The translations under genes and the position numbers were made by a program. Shown one piece after another: positions 1 through 8,687 of a stretch of 64,000 nt of DNA. Where the stretch lies: positions 38,256 through 102,255 of the forward strand of contig NZ_JACJSD010000023.1 of the NCBI RefSeq assembly GCF_014697615.1, given 5' to 3'. Positions within the stretch are counted from its first letter, which is position 1; each line of letters starts with the position of its first letter. The DNA comes from Nostoc sp. FACHB-280. Its GTDB lineage: Bacteria > Cyanobacteriota > Cyanobacteriia > Cyanobacteriales > Nostocaceae. The notes beneath the pieces were generated by a model. It saw only the letters and a list, made by a program, of their open reading frames with translations, made no database searches and had not been told where the DNA came from.

Positions 1-1324
1 GCCAGCTATCTTGATTGCCGATTTTGATTAAGCTGTGCCAAAATTCTGGGGTTGTGGCGCGATAGTTGGGGTTGCGGAGGGTTTTGGTGAGTTTGCCATT
101 TTCAATTAATTTGGCATATTCGCAGCCAAATTGGAATTTATAACGGCGATCGTCAATTGACCAAGAACGATTTGATTCCATGTAAACGCCATGTTCTATG
201 TCGCTGATGATTTCTGCAAAGGTCGCGTTTCCTGCTTCTAGGTTTAAGTTAGCCATACGGTCAATTGCTGGGCGATTCCAGGAACAAGCACGGGCGCAAG
301 CTACTCCAGGGACTCCGGCTCTGGCTTGACTTTCTAAACTGCCTAAACCCCGTTGTAATACGCCTTCTTTAATCACATATTCCCGTGTAGCAACTGCGCC
401 AGTATCATCAAAACCATAGCTGGCATACTCACCCGGCACTGTGGGGTCAAAGGTAATATTCATTAATGGCGAACCGTAGACTAGCTGACCAAAATCTTGG
501 GTGGAGACAAAGCTACCGCCAGCATAGTTGCGCTCATCGCCTAAAATTCGGTCGATTTCTAGGGGATGTCCGACGCTTTCATGAATTTGCAGCATCATTT
601 GGTCTGGGGCTAAGACCAAGTTGGTACAGGTATTGGGGCATTCTTCGGCGGTTAACAGTTCTAGAGCTTGTTCTCCTACTTGCTGTACCCGTTGCCATAG
701 ATGTTCTTGTCTTAAAACTTCCCATCCACCTTGATAACAATGCGCTTGCCAACCGTTGTTTGTACGCTGTTGGACAATTGCGCCGTCTTGGGCGATCGCA
801 CCATAATTAGTCCCTAAAGAAATAAACTTTTGATATACTTCTGAACCATTGCTGCTGACAAACCAGCTTTCTCTCTCACTGGTGCTGATGCTGGCTGTGG
901 TTTGGACAATTTTGTCGTGTACTTTTAGCGTCCGGCACATCCGCACCAACAAATCATTGATTTCTCCGGGACTCAGCGTGTCTAAGGGTTCTAAAAATGG
1001 CGAGTTGTATTCACCAACAACTTTAGGACGTTCGGTTTCTTTAAACGGATATATCCACCATTTACTAGCAGCAAGTGCTTGTTTATAGGCGATTTGTGCC
1101 GCAGATTCTAAAGATTCTAGTTCTAATGAGTTGGTAGCTGCATAACCCAGACAGCCATTCACCAAAACTTCGATCATGGCTCCCTCAGTGGTAGATTTAC
1201 CGTTAGCCTGGGGTATACCATCGCGCACATAACGGTTGGCGGCTGTTTCTCTGACGGCTCTGATCCCGATCCAATCAGCCGGAATATGAAAACTAGCGAT
1301 CGCTTTTGTTAATTCAGACCACAT
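1..1324 (-). CDS. TldD/PmbA-family zinc metalloprotease, C-terminus cut by window edge
   Basis: The reverse strand stays open from an ATG at 1324 to the window edge, giving the first 441 residues. The product carries HESVGHPLEID near residue 247. This is the HExxxH-type zinc motif of the TldD half of TldD/PmbA proteases, which degrade unfolded peptides and in several bacteria mature modified peptides. The downstream part keeps the glycine- and alanine-rich TldD sequence (for example GGSFVSTQDFGQL). The family is usually about 450-490 residues, so only a short C-terminus is missing. No PmbA partner is visible in the window. Family assignment is firm; the substrate is unknown. Confidence 0.85.
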   Translation of the reverse strand, partial: MWSELTKAIASFHIPADWIGIRAVRETAANRYVRDGIPQANGKSTTEGAMIEVLVNGCLGYAATNSLELESLESAAQIAYKQALAASKWWIYPFKETERPKVVGEYNSPFLEPLDTLSPGEINDLLVRMCRTLKVHDKIVQTTASISTSERESWFVSSNGSEVYQKFISLGTNYGAIAQDGAIVQQRTNNGWQAHCYQGGWEVLRQEHLWQRVQQVGEQALELLTAEECPNTCTNLVLAPDQMMLQIHESVGHPLEIDRILGDERNYAGGSFVSTQDFGQLVYGSPLMNITFDPTVPGEYASYGFDDTGAVATREYVIKEGVLQRGLGSLESQARAGVPGVACARACSWNRPAIDRMANLNLEAGNATFAEIISDIEHGVYMESNRSWSIDDRRYKFQFGCEYAKLIENGKLTKTLRNPNYRATTPEFWHSLIKIGNQDSW

Positions 1325-1837
1325 AATAATTGAAAGGTAAATTTCCTGATTTTGTAATTGACAATTTCGTTTTTTTATGGGTTTTTTCTGTTTTACTAAT
1401 TCCGTATTAGCTATCAACTAACCAGATATTAGGCAAACTCTGTAATATACTCTGCTTTTCTTAAAAGCTGGAAAATTTTTATGTTTTTTAACAAAATTGG
1501 TTGTATTTGATACTAATTTGTATCGCGTAACTTTTACCCTAATCGCTGTAAATTATCAGACCTGACCTGCTTTTTCAAGACTGTTATGACCACACAGTCT
1601 CAAAGTTAAATTTAGTGCAATAATGCAGAAACCAGCCATTAATCAAGAAAGTTGTAAATTCCAGAAGAAATTGGTTGCTAAGTAATGTCATGAAAATATA
1701 ACATTACTTCTATATATCGGTTTTGGGTGATGAAAATTTACCAAAATAATGGCTTTTGTAGTTGAGTTTTTTTCCTCAAATAAATCGCAATGTGAAGTTT
1801 ACAAAAGTCGAAATATAGTAATCATAGTTGATTTATC

Positions 1838-1869
1838 AATTCTGAATTCAGGAGTCAGAATTCAGAATT
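1838..1869. repeat. Inverted repeat (AATTCTGAATTC arms)
   Basis: Twelve-base arms AATTCTGAATTC and GAATTCAGAATT flank an 8-base spacer, so the element can form a hairpin. There is no T-run, so a terminator is unlikely. It looks like one of the dispersed palindromes of Nostoc-type genomes. Confidence 0.6.
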
Positions 1870-2013
1870 AAATTCTGTGTGGCGACAATTACTAGATAGA
1901 TTGCTATCTAATTAGTCTGTTGCGTTGATTGGTTGATTAATTGTTAGTTGAGACTGGGTGTAGGGGTGTATGGTTTTTTTCCGATTCAAACCTTAACCGT
2001 GAAAACTATTCTC

Positions 2014-2043
2014 AGTAGAGACGTTGTACATAACGTCTCTACT
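2014..2043. repeat. Inverted repeat (AGTAGAGACGTT arms)
   Basis: A perfect 12-base inverted repeat, AGTAGAGACGTT and AACGTCTCTACT, is separated by 6 bases. It lies 75 bases past the cysS stop on the cysS-sense strand, so it may form in the cysS mRNA tail. It lacks a clear U-tract. I read it as a dispersed palindromic repeat. Confidence 0.65.
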
Positions 2044-2117
2044 TTAGAGAAATATCCAATTTTCGAGAGAGATATTTTTCTTTTTCCCCCTGTTCCCTGC
2101 CCACTGCCTAAAAGTCC

Positions 2118-3560
2118 CTAACTCCTATGCCAGCGTATACCTTCAGAACTATCAATTAAGGTAATACCTTTGGCTTGTAGTTCATTGCGGATGCGATCGC
2201 CTTCGGCAAAATTCCGCGCTTTTCTGGCGGCTTGGCGTTGTTGAATTAAATCTTCAATTTCCGCATCACTTAAACCATCATTTACAGTAGTTTCTGCCTC
2301 TGGCTGGGCGGTTAAACCTAAAACCTCTGCTAAAGTAACGAGTGTTTGCCATTGTTTTTGCAGTTCATCGGCGGGTGTGTCAGTTTTGCCTTCATGAACG
2401 ATAATATTTCCTTCACGGCGGAGTTCTTTGGCTAATTCAAACAACACCGATACCCCACCAGGGAAATTAAAGTCATCGTTGACAGCTTCTTTGAAACGTT
2501 CAACAAATTCAGGGAGTGGCGAAGAATTTACTTCCCAGCCAAGTTGTTTGCCGTATTGATGACCAAACAGTAAACCTTCTTTGAGGGTGTGCCAACCGTT
2601 GGTGGCAGCAGCGATCGCATCATCGGTAAAATCAAGAGGCTTACGATATTGCGCCATCAAGACAAATAAGCGTAGTGCCATTGGGTCAACATTGCGATCA
2701 AGCAAGTCGCGGATGGTGGTAAAGTTGCCCAAAGACTTGGACATTTTCTCACCGTCCACCTTTACCATACCGTTGTGTAACCAGTAATTTGCTAAAGGCT
2801 TACCTGTGACGGCTTCCGATTGAGCAATTTCATTTTCGTGGTGAGGGAAAATTAAGTCAGCACCGCCAGCATGAATATCTATTGTCTCACCCAAGCGATC
2901 GCGCACCATCGCCGAGCATTCAATATGCCATCCCGGACGGCCAGCACCCCAAGGTGATTCCCAAGCAGGTTCGCCGGGTTTGGCGGCTTTCCACAAGGCA
3001 AAATCAAAGGGGTCTTTTTTCTTCTGATACTCTGGGTCTTCTATATTAACGCGATCGCTTGCTCCAGCCTGCATATCTTCCAACTTGCGACCAGAAAGCT
3101 TACCATACTCACCAAACTGGCGCACAGCATAGTAAACATCCCCATCAGAAGGGTAAGCAAAGCCTTTATTTTCCAACTCATGAATTAATCGCTGAATCCC
3201 GTTCATTGTATGTGTCGCGCGGGGATATTCATCAGCTTCTTTAATTCCTAAGCGTGCCATATCTTCAAAATATGCCTTGATGAACCGTTCCGCTACAGTT
3301 TCCATTGATGAATGTTCTTGTCGGGCGCGGTTGAGAATTTTGTCATCAACATCAGTAAAATTCTGCACATAGCGCACTTCATAACCGATAAACTGGAGAT
3401 AGCGGCGCACAACATCCCAAACAATGCAAGCTCTAGCATGACCCAAATGACAGTAGTCATAGACCGTCACGCCGCAGTAATACATCTTAACCTTGCCTGG
3501 TTCGACTGTTTCAAACGGTTCTTGACGACGGGTGAGGGTATTGTAAACAGTTAGGGTCAT
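2118..3560 (-). CDS. cysS: Cysteinyl-tRNA synthetase
   Basis: This class I aminoacyl-tRNA synthetase charges tRNA-Cys. The 480-residue product starts [12 protein letters not shown], the family's usual N-terminus. An in-frame upstream start at 3629 would add 23 residues with no family counterpart, so I place the start at 3560. The HIGH-like signature CHLGHAR lies near residue 37, and the KMSKS loop appears intact as [10 protein letters not shown]. Zinc ligands are suggested by the Cys in YYCGVTVYD and by WHIECSAM and HHENE. Length matches bacterial CysS. It appears monocistronic, with a repeat-rich 5' region. Confidence 0.96.
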   Translation of the reverse strand: MTLTVYNTLTRRQEPFETVEPGKVKMYYCGVTVYDYCHLGHARACIVWDVVRRYLQFIGYEVRYVQNFTDVDDKILNRARQEHSSMETVAERFIKAYFEDMARLGIKEADEYPRATHTMNGIQRLIHELENKGFAYPSDGDVYYAVRQFGEYGKLSGRKLEDMQAGASDRVNIEDPEYQKKKDPFDFALWKAAKPGEPAWESPWGAGRPGWHIECSAMVRDRLGETIDIHAGGADLIFPHHENEIAQSEAVTGKPLANYWLHNGMVKVDGEKMSKSLGNFTTIRDLLDRNVDPMALRLFVLMAQYRKPLDFTDDAIAAATNGWHTLKEGLLFGHQYGKQLGWEVNSSPLPEFVERFKEAVNDDFNFPGGVSVLFELAKELRREGNIIVHEGKTDTPADELQKQWQTLVTLAEVLGLTAQPEAETTVNDGLSDAEIEDLIQQRQAARKARNFAEGDRIRNELQAKGITLIDSSEGIRWHRS

Positions 3561-3749
3561 AACAGAGTAATGCTGCAATAGAGGGATACGCAATAATAGG
3601 GTAAAACAACTGGAAAGTTTATCCAGCATCCCTATGCTAGTGTTTTCTGGACTATCTGCGCTACCCTTTGTAAATGTTAGAGAAATATGAGTGAAAAGAA
3701 TTTGGATAAGGCGTATAAGGGTGTAATGATTTTAAACACCTACACCCCC

Positions 3750-3900
3750 AGGACTTACGCATCAAAATTTTCTGTGGGGATTGGGTGTGAGGGTGAAAGG
3801 GTATGGGGTGTAAGGGTTTTGGATAATTACACCCTTACACCCTCATACCCCTGCACCCTGTTCTAAAACCTTATTTTTTCGTTTTTTTGCGTAAGTCCTA
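3750..3900. mobile_element. MITE-like palindromic element, AGGACTTACGCA terminal repeats
   Basis: A 151-bp element is bounded by a perfect 12-base inverted terminal repeat, AGGACTTACGCA and TGCGTAAGTCCT. The interior is itself roughly palindromic: a GGGTGTGAGGGTGAAAGGG-type half faces an ACCCTTACACCCTCATACCC half. It encodes nothing. A related copy lies at 16632-16760 and a partial one near 48800-48872, so this is a dispersed family. It sits between cysS and the COG0523 gene. Confidence 0.75.
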
Positions 3901-3993
3901 ACCCCTAAACCCTGATTTCCTTACACCCGACCCCAACGGGTAGCCGCAACTTAGAAAAGTTTTCTATTTTTTGATTTGTTTGATAATCGCGTT

Positions 3994-5142
3994 ATGCAAT
4001 CAGCAGTGAATTCTGAATCTCAATCAATGGATGCGCCAAAACAAGGTTTACCAGTCACGATTATTACTGGATTTCTTGGTAGCGGCAAAACGACCTTACT
4101 AAATCATATTCTCACAAACCAACAAGGTTTAAAAACTGCCGTGTTGGTGAATGAGTTTGGTGAAATTGGCATTGACAACGAGTTAATTATTGCCACCGAT
4201 GATAATAACAATATGGTGGAATTAAGTAACGGTTGTATCTGCTGTACAATCAATAATGATTTAGTGGATGCCGTTTATAAAGTATTAGAACGGGAAGAAA
4301 AACTAGATTATCTAGTCGTAGAAACCACCGGACTAGCAGATCCGCTACCAGTTGCCTTAACATTTTTAGGCACAGAACTGCGAGATTTAACTCGTCTAGA
4401 TTCGATTATCACTGTCGTAGATGCAGCTAATTACAGCTTAGATTTATTCAACTCCCAAGCAGCTTACAGCCAAATTGCTTACGGTGATGTGATTTTGTTG
4501 AATAAAACAGATTTGGTTGATGAAGCAACTTTGACTCAGTTAGAAGCAAAAATCAACGAAGTCAAAGAAGGTGCGAGAATTTTGCGTACCAAGCGATCGC
4601 AAGTACCACTCGCCTTAATTCTCAGTGTAGGATTATTTGAGTCTGATAAGTATTTTGACACCGTTGATGAGCATGATCATCATGATCATGACCATCACGA
4701 CCATGACCACGACCATTCAACCTGCGGTCACGACCATCACGACCACGACCACGACCACTCAACCTGCGGTCACGACCATCACGACCACGACCATCATCAC
4801 CACCATCATTCCGACCATTTAGAAAATGATGGCTTCACTTCCATATCCTTCCAAAGCGACAAGCCATTTTCTATTAGGAAGTTCCAGTATTTCCTAGATA
4901 ACCAACTACCCACAAACATTTTCCGTGCTAAGGGTGTAATGTGGTTTGATGAAAGTCCCAAACGCCACATTTTCCACCTCTGCGGTAAACGCTTCACCTT
5001 AGATGATGACGAGTGGAAAGGCGAACCCAAAAACCAACTTGTGCTAATTGGTCAAAATCTCGACCGCGAAACTTTACTAGCACAAATAGAAAACTGTGTT
5101 TGTCTACCTTCCGTCAGTCGTGGTAAAGGCTTCGGAAAGTAA
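3994..5142 (+). CDS. COG0523 (CobW-family) GTPase metal chaperone with His-rich insert
   Basis: This G3E-family GTPase of about 382 residues is a presumed metal (often zinc) chaperone. The P-loop is GFLGSGKTTLLNHIL near residue 27. The metal-binding CxCC motif is present as GCICCTIN, and the guanine-specificity motif is LNKTD. Between the GTPase and CobW C-terminal domains lies a His/Asp-rich insert (DNA 4670-4815) built from 14-residue HDHHDHDHDHSTCG-type units. Start choice is open: ATG 3994 or ATG 4027. A TTG at 3976 is less likely. An ATAA-N5-TTAT inverted repeat overlaps 3994 and could be an operator if 4027 is used. Which metal is handled cannot be read from the sequence. Confidence 0.9.
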   Translation: MQSAVNSESQSMDAPKQGLPVTIITGFLGSGKTTLLNHILTNQQGLKTAVLVNEFGEIGIDNELIIATDDNNNMVELSNGCICCTINNDLVDAVYKVLEREEKLDYLVVETTGLADPLPVALTFLGTELRDLTRLDSIITVVDAANYSLDLFNSQAAYSQIAYGDVILLNKTDLVDEATLTQLEAKINEVKEGARILRTKRSQVPLALILSVGLFESDKYFDTVDEHDHHDHDHHDHDHDHSTCGHDHHDHDHDHSTCGHDHHDHDHHHHHHSDHLENDGFTSISFQSDKPFSIRKFQYFLDNQLPTNIFRAKGVMWFDESPKRHIFHLCGKRFTLDDDEWKGEPKNQLVLIGQNLDRETLLAQIENCVCLPSVSRGKGFGK

Positions 5143-5208
5143 AAAGTTAAAAGTCAAAAGTCAAAAACATTTCTTTTTACTTTTTCCCTTTTACTTTTTA
5201 CTTTATTT
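5143..5208. repeat. STRR heptads and T-rich inverted tract
   Basis: The short gap between the COG0523 gene and dtd contains heptanucleotide units (GTCAAAA type), then a pyrimidine-rich TTTTTACTTTT stretch that is partly complementary to them. A hairpin is possible. This belongs to the short tandemly repeated repetitive (STRR) sequences known from heterocystous cyanobacteria. Confidence 0.6.
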
Positions 5209-5661
5209 ATGCGCGTTATCATCCAGCGAGTGAAATCATCCCAAGTAATCGTTAACGGTGAAATCATCAGCAAAATCGAACGAGGCTTAAATTTACTCGT
5301 AGGTATTGCCGATACTGACACAGATGCAGAACTCGACTGGATGGCGCGTAAATGCTTAGAATTGCGCCTGTTTCCCGATGATGAAGGTGGAGACAGATGG
5401 CAAAAATCTGTGCAAGAAATTAACGGTGAATTGTTAGTAGTGAGTCAATTCACCCTTTATGGTGACTGTCGCAAAGGTCGCCGTCCGTCTTTTGACCGTT
5501 CTGCATCGCCTCAAACAGCAGAAGATTTATACAACAGCTTTATTGACAAGTTACACGCCAGTGGTTTAAGAGTCGAAACAGGTAAATTTGGCGCAATGAT
5601 GGAAGTTTCCATCGAAAACGATGGCCCTGTAACTTTATTCTTGGAACGGGAAGCAGTATAA
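5209..5661 (+). CDS. dtd: D-aminoacyl-tRNA deacylase
   Basis: This proofreading enzyme hydrolyses D-aminoacyl-tRNAs and mischarged glycyl-tRNA-Ala, recycling tRNA. The 150-residue length is typical. It begins [13 protein letters not shown]. The SQFTLYGD motif lies near residue 83, and the cross-subunit Gly-cisPro region appears as NDGPVT near residue 138. It lies 66 bp after the COG0523 gene on the same strand, but the gap is repeat-filled, so co-transcription is uncertain. Confidence 0.96.
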   Translation: MRVIIQRVKSSQVIVNGEIISKIERGLNLLVGIADTDTDAELDWMARKCLELRLFPDDEGGDRWQKSVQEINGELLVVSQFTLYGDCRKGRRPSFDRSASPQTAEDLYNSFIDKLHASGLRVETGKFGAMMEVSIENDGPVTLFLEREAV

Positions 5662-5691
5662 ACAAGTACTAGACACTGAGTAAAAATATTA

Positions 5692-5826
5692 CTAGTACAG
5701 GTCGGCGTAAATAAACAGACCACACTTCGGCTACGCTCAGTGACCATAAAAAATTGCTAAAAGGCTTGTGGTATCGTTATTCTTTCTTTTTCCTTTTGCC
5801 TTTTTACTTTTGCCTTGTTGTACTAG
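5692..5826. mobile_element. MITE-like element, CTAGTACA ends, copy 1
   Basis: A 135-bp non-coding element is bounded by the perfect inverted repeat CTAGTACA and TGTACTAG. Its interior (AGGTCGGCGTAAATAAACAG, then AATTGCTAAAAGGCTTGTGG) is nearly identical to a second copy at 50348-50458. This copy carries about 24 extra bases (CTTCGGCTACGCTCAG and flanks) that look like a nested repeat. Confidence 0.75.
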
Positions 5827-5941
5827 CCTCTAGCTTCTATTCCCTAGCCTCTCATCACGTCTGCCTTTTTAATAGACTACTGAGTTCTAAATGATGAGAG
5901 AATATTAAATCAATGATCACAAAACTTTAAATTCTTTCATC

Positions 5942-6277
5942 ATGGCAAAAATCCAGTTTTCTAGAGGTGTTAACGAAGATGTAGTACCAGATGTACGTTT
6001 AACGCGATCGCGTAGTGGTGATACTGGTACAGCAACATTTGTTTTTACAAATCCCAAAATTCTAGACCAAGGCAACACAGACGAAGTCACCGGGATGTAT
6101 ATGCTTGACGAAGAAGGCGAAATAGTTACCCGCGAAGTTAAGGTAAAATTCATCAACGGTAGAGCAGAAGCCTTAGAAGCTATTTACATTATGAAATCTT
6201 CTGACGAATGGGATCGCTTTATGCGCTTTATGGAGCGATATGCTGAAGAAAATGGTTTGGGGTTGAGTAAATCTTAA
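5942..6277 (+). CDS. psb28: Photosystem II assembly protein Psb28
   Basis: The 111-residue protein is an evident full-length Psb28, a soluble factor that binds the cytoplasmic face of photosystem II assembly intermediates near CP47. The N-terminus [20 protein letters not shown] and the FTNPKIL and [16 protein letters not shown] segments are characteristic. Acidic residues dominate the C-terminal half ([20 protein letters not shown]). No operon partner is visible. STRR heptads follow immediately downstream. Confidence 0.95.
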   Translation: MAKIQFSRGVNEDVVPDVRLTRSRSGDTGTATFVFTNPKILDQGNTDEVTGMYMLDEEGEIVTREVKVKFINGRAEALEAIYIMKSSDEWDRFMRFMERYAEENGLGLSKS

Positions 6278-6290
6278 GCAACCGACGGAA

Positions 6291-6327
6291 GTATGAAGTG
6301 TAAAGTGTGAAGTGTGAAGTGTGAAGT
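6291..6327. repeat. STRR heptad array (GTGTGAA)
   Basis: Five consecutive 7-base units (one GTATGAA, one GTGTAAA, three GTGTGAA) follow the psb28 stop. This matches the heptanucleotide STRR class of heterocystous cyanobacteria. Confidence 0.8.
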
Positions 6328-6399
6328 CTAAAATAAACGCTTTAACCTTCATTCTTCATCTTTTTTTGCCATTGAAACTCATTGAAAATTTCCACTCGG

Positions 6400-6903
6400 A
6401 TGATGCAAACACCCCATCCAGACACAGCAGCAATGACGGTAACTTGCGCTATAGTTACCGTCAGCGACACCCGCACCCCAGAAACAGACAAAAGTGGACA
6501 ACTAATCAAGCAATTATTGTTAGGTGCAAATCATAGCATTGCCGCCTACACAATTATTAAAGATGAACCAACGCAGATTCAAGAACAAATAGAATCGCTG
6601 GGTCAACATGCTAATTTAGACGCAATAATTTTCAATGGTGGTACAGGTATCGCACCTAGAGATACCACTTATGATGCTATTGAAAAATTATTAGAAAAAA
6701 CTCTACCGGGATTCGGAGAGATATTTAGATTCTTAAGTTATCAAGAAATTGGTTCTCGTGCGATCGCATCTCGCGCCGTTGCTGGGGTTTACCAAAATAA
6801 ATTAATCTTCTCTCTCCCTGGTTCTAGTAACGCTGTGCGATTAGGTATGGAAAAATTGATATTACCTGAACTAACTCATTTAGTCAGCCAGATGAGGAAA
6901 TAA
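6400..6903 (+). CDS. moaB: Molybdenum cofactor protein, MoaB/Mog family
   Basis: The 167-residue protein belongs to the MoaB/MogA fold that binds or adenylylates molybdopterin. The signature [17 protein letters not shown] lies in the middle, and [10 protein letters not shown] near the C-terminus is the usual second motif. Two adjacent ATGs occur at 6400 and 6403; a TTG at 6382 is possible but weaker. An internal ATG at 6433 begins at [16 protein letters not shown], closer to the family N-terminus, so the true protein may be shorter. No other molybdopterin genes are nearby. Confidence 0.88.
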   Translation: MMQTPHPDTAAMTVTCAIVTVSDTRTPETDKSGQLIKQLLLGANHSIAAYTIIKDEPTQIQEQIESLGQHANLDAIIFNGGTGIAPRDTTYDAIEKLLEKTLPGFGEIFRFLSYQEIGSRAIASRAVAGVYQNKLIFSLPGSSNAVRLGMEKLILPELTHLVSQMRK

Positions 6904-6981
6904 TAACTGATAGAACTTAGGCATACTCTACGATTTCTTGGCATTCTTGAAGACTTGGCGGTAGACTTCAGACTTTTCGTA

Positions 6982-7389
6982 CTAGTTAATCAAATAACTG
7001 CGCCAAACAGGTTGAGATTCTTTACTAGTTTTATCGGGTAGTAGTAACCGCCAAGTTTTACCTTCTTGTTGAATTTGCAAGTAAAGTTCAAAAGGCTGTT
7101 GCAGTTGCTTCAACTGTCGCTGTGGTAGGTTGATGATTAAATCGTATTTTCCTTTGACGCGGAAAGCAGGTAAATTTTTAATTGTCAGTGCCTTTTCTTC
7201 AGCAATTTTCAGATGCTTAATTTCAAATCCCTGAAAATCTATATCTAATTTTTGGCTGAGGTCTTGTTTGGTTTGCTCTAGCTCAAGTGCGATCGCTTTT
7301 TCTACCAACTCGCTTGTAGGCAGCAGTCCAATAGTACCACAAGCCGTTAACAACACTAGCAAAACCATTGCAACAAACAATCGCACCAT
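6982..7389 (-). CDS. Small lipoprotein of unknown function
   Basis: The 135-residue product starts with a hydrophobic signal ending in the lipobox LLTAC (Cys 17), so it should be lipid-modified and anchored in a membrane. The mature part has an amphipathic helix (ELVEKAIALELEQTKQDL) and a beta-rich segment resembling lipid-binding or DUF-type periplasmic domains. I do not recognise the family. It runs convergently with moaB, 78 bp apart. Confidence 0.75.
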   Translation of the reverse strand: MVRLFVAMVLLVLLTACGTIGLLPTSELVEKAIALELEQTKQDLSQKLDIDFQGFEIKHLKIAEEKALTIKNLPAFRVKGKYDLIINLPQRQLKQLQQPFELYLQIQQEGKTWRLLLPDKTSKESQPVWRSYLIN

Positions 7390-7607
7390 TTCTAGATATT
7401 CTCCTCTCCAGGGCTAGTATAGCGGTATATGTCTAAAATTTAGCTATTTACTATGTTAAATAGCAACAATGTATTCAATTTTACCTGTTCAACACATAAT
7501 TGCATCTAACTTATAACTAAAGTCAGACATCCTTTTAGCATTAATTCAATATCTTGATGAAGAGTCTTATCCAGCTTTGGGTTCTGAGATATCCTAATTT
7601 CTGCTCA

Positions 7608-7730
7608 TCATAACTTTATAGATTTGTAAATTTTTCGAGCTTGTTTAGGATCAATATTTTCGGGAAAATCAGTATCTACCTCGAATATAGTAACTAATCC
7701 ACTCCTACAGATAGTCAGATTTTTGAGCAA
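7608..7730 (-). pseudogene. Possible gene remnant or very small ORF in a 404-bp gap
   Basis: The 404-bp gap 7390-7793 holds one stretch that reads like protein: a TTG-initiated 40-codon frame with the segments SGLVTIFEVDTDFP and DPKQARKIYKS. It has no ATG and no recognisable ribosome site, and a stop lies immediately upstream in frame. I read it as the tail of a decayed gene. The rest of the gap shows nothing coding. Confidence 0.3.
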
Positions 7731-7793
7731 TCACATTTGATTCTTATATCTGAATATCTGTAATTATCATGCAATCAATTAACCAGAAAATAT

Positions 7794-8687
7794 ATGCACT
7801 TGCTATTACCTAAAATCCAGAAAAGAATTTTTAAAAAAATTTATCAATTTCCTTTTTTAAAACATCAAAATGATGTTGCTTATCAGGAGGCAGTCAATCA
7901 ACATCAACCCAATTTACCTCAAATCTCAAAAGATGATTTAGAACTAGTTGATAAAATTCATCATGAAGGTATTGCAGTTACTTCTTTAGATGCTTTAGGA
8001 ATTACACATAATAATCAAATCCTGCAAACAGCCAAACATCTTGCTTCTCAAATCAAACCCGATATGAATAATATTCATAATCAATATGTTATTCATGCTA
8101 CTCCACAACAAATAATGCAACATTCGGAAATTTTTCTATGGGGATTAGAACAACGCTTACTGAATATCACTGAGCATTATCTTGGTTTACCAGTCGCCTA
8201 TCACGGTACATATTTTCGCCGAGATATCGCCAATAAATTAGAGCAAGGTTCTCGACGCTGGCATCTAGATCCCGAAGACCGCAAAGTATTGAAAATTATC
8301 ATTTATGTCAATGATGTTTCTGAGAGCCAAGGGCCTTTTCAATATATCCCTATATCTTTTACAGAAAAGATAGTTCAATCTTTAAAATATAACTACGGTT
8401 ATATTTCAAATCAAACAATGCAAGAAATTATTTCACCAGATAATTACCAATCTTGTATAGGAAGTGCTGGTACAGTCATTTTTGCAGGGACAGGTAGCAT
8501 TTTCCATAGAGGCAAACCCCCAGAAACTTCCGACAGATTCACGATATTCTTTGATTACACTTCTCGCCGAAAACGTGAGCTATTTTATATTAATAATACT
8601 TTGCCACATCAAGATTTACTGCAACTCTCGCAAAATCTGAATATGCGACAAAAACAATGCCTATTTTGGCAAGATTACCTATTTTAA
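7794..8687 (+). CDS. Phytanoyl-CoA dioxygenase-like Fe(II)/2-oxoglutarate oxygenase
   Basis: The 297-residue protein has the facial triad of non-haem iron, 2-oxoglutarate-dependent oxygenases. RRWHLDPEDRKVLK supplies the HxD pair near residues 160-162. FHRGKPPETSDRFTIFF supplies the distal His and the 2-oxoglutarate-binding Arg near residues 239-249. KIIIYVNDVSESQGPFQYIP is the strand-turn typical of the phytanoyl-CoA hydroxylase family. The substrate is unknown. Its last 9 bp overlap the convergent methyltransferase-HIT gene. The sequence is AT-rich relative to its neighbours, which hints at an accessory gene. Confidence 0.8.
   Translation: MHLLLPKIQKRIFKKIYQFPFLKHQNDVAYQEAVNQHQPNLPQISKDDLELVDKIHHEGIAVTSLDALGITHNNQILQTAKHLASQIKPDMNNIHNQYVIHATPQQIMQHSEIFLWGLEQRLLNITEHYLGLPVAYHGTYFRRDIANKLEQGSRRWHLDPEDRKVLKIIIYVNDVSESQGPFQYIPISFTEKIVQSLKYNYGYISNQTMQEIISPDNYQSCIGSAGTVIFAGTGSIFHRGKPPETSDRFTIFFDYTSRRKRELFYINNTLPHQDLLQLSQNLNMRQKQCLFWQDYLF

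Larger units (their letters stand above)
1325..2117. other. Intergenic region, 793 bp, with two short palindromes
   Basis: This AT-rich stretch separates the starts of the TldD-like gene from the 3' end of cysS. I see no coding signature in it. It holds two small inverted repeats, at 1838-1869 and 2014-2043, listed separately. The right-hand part resembles dispersed Nostoc filler sequence. Confidence 0.6.

Noticed and set aside
466..1088. Forward-strand open frames inside the TldD-like gene
   Set aside because: They are antisense to a clearly conserved reverse-strand protease frame.
4637..4822. A second reading frame through the His-rich insert
   Set aside because: It reads the repeat in an alternative frame as Thr/Ile/Met runs, with no ribosome site; the COG0523 frame explains the DNA.
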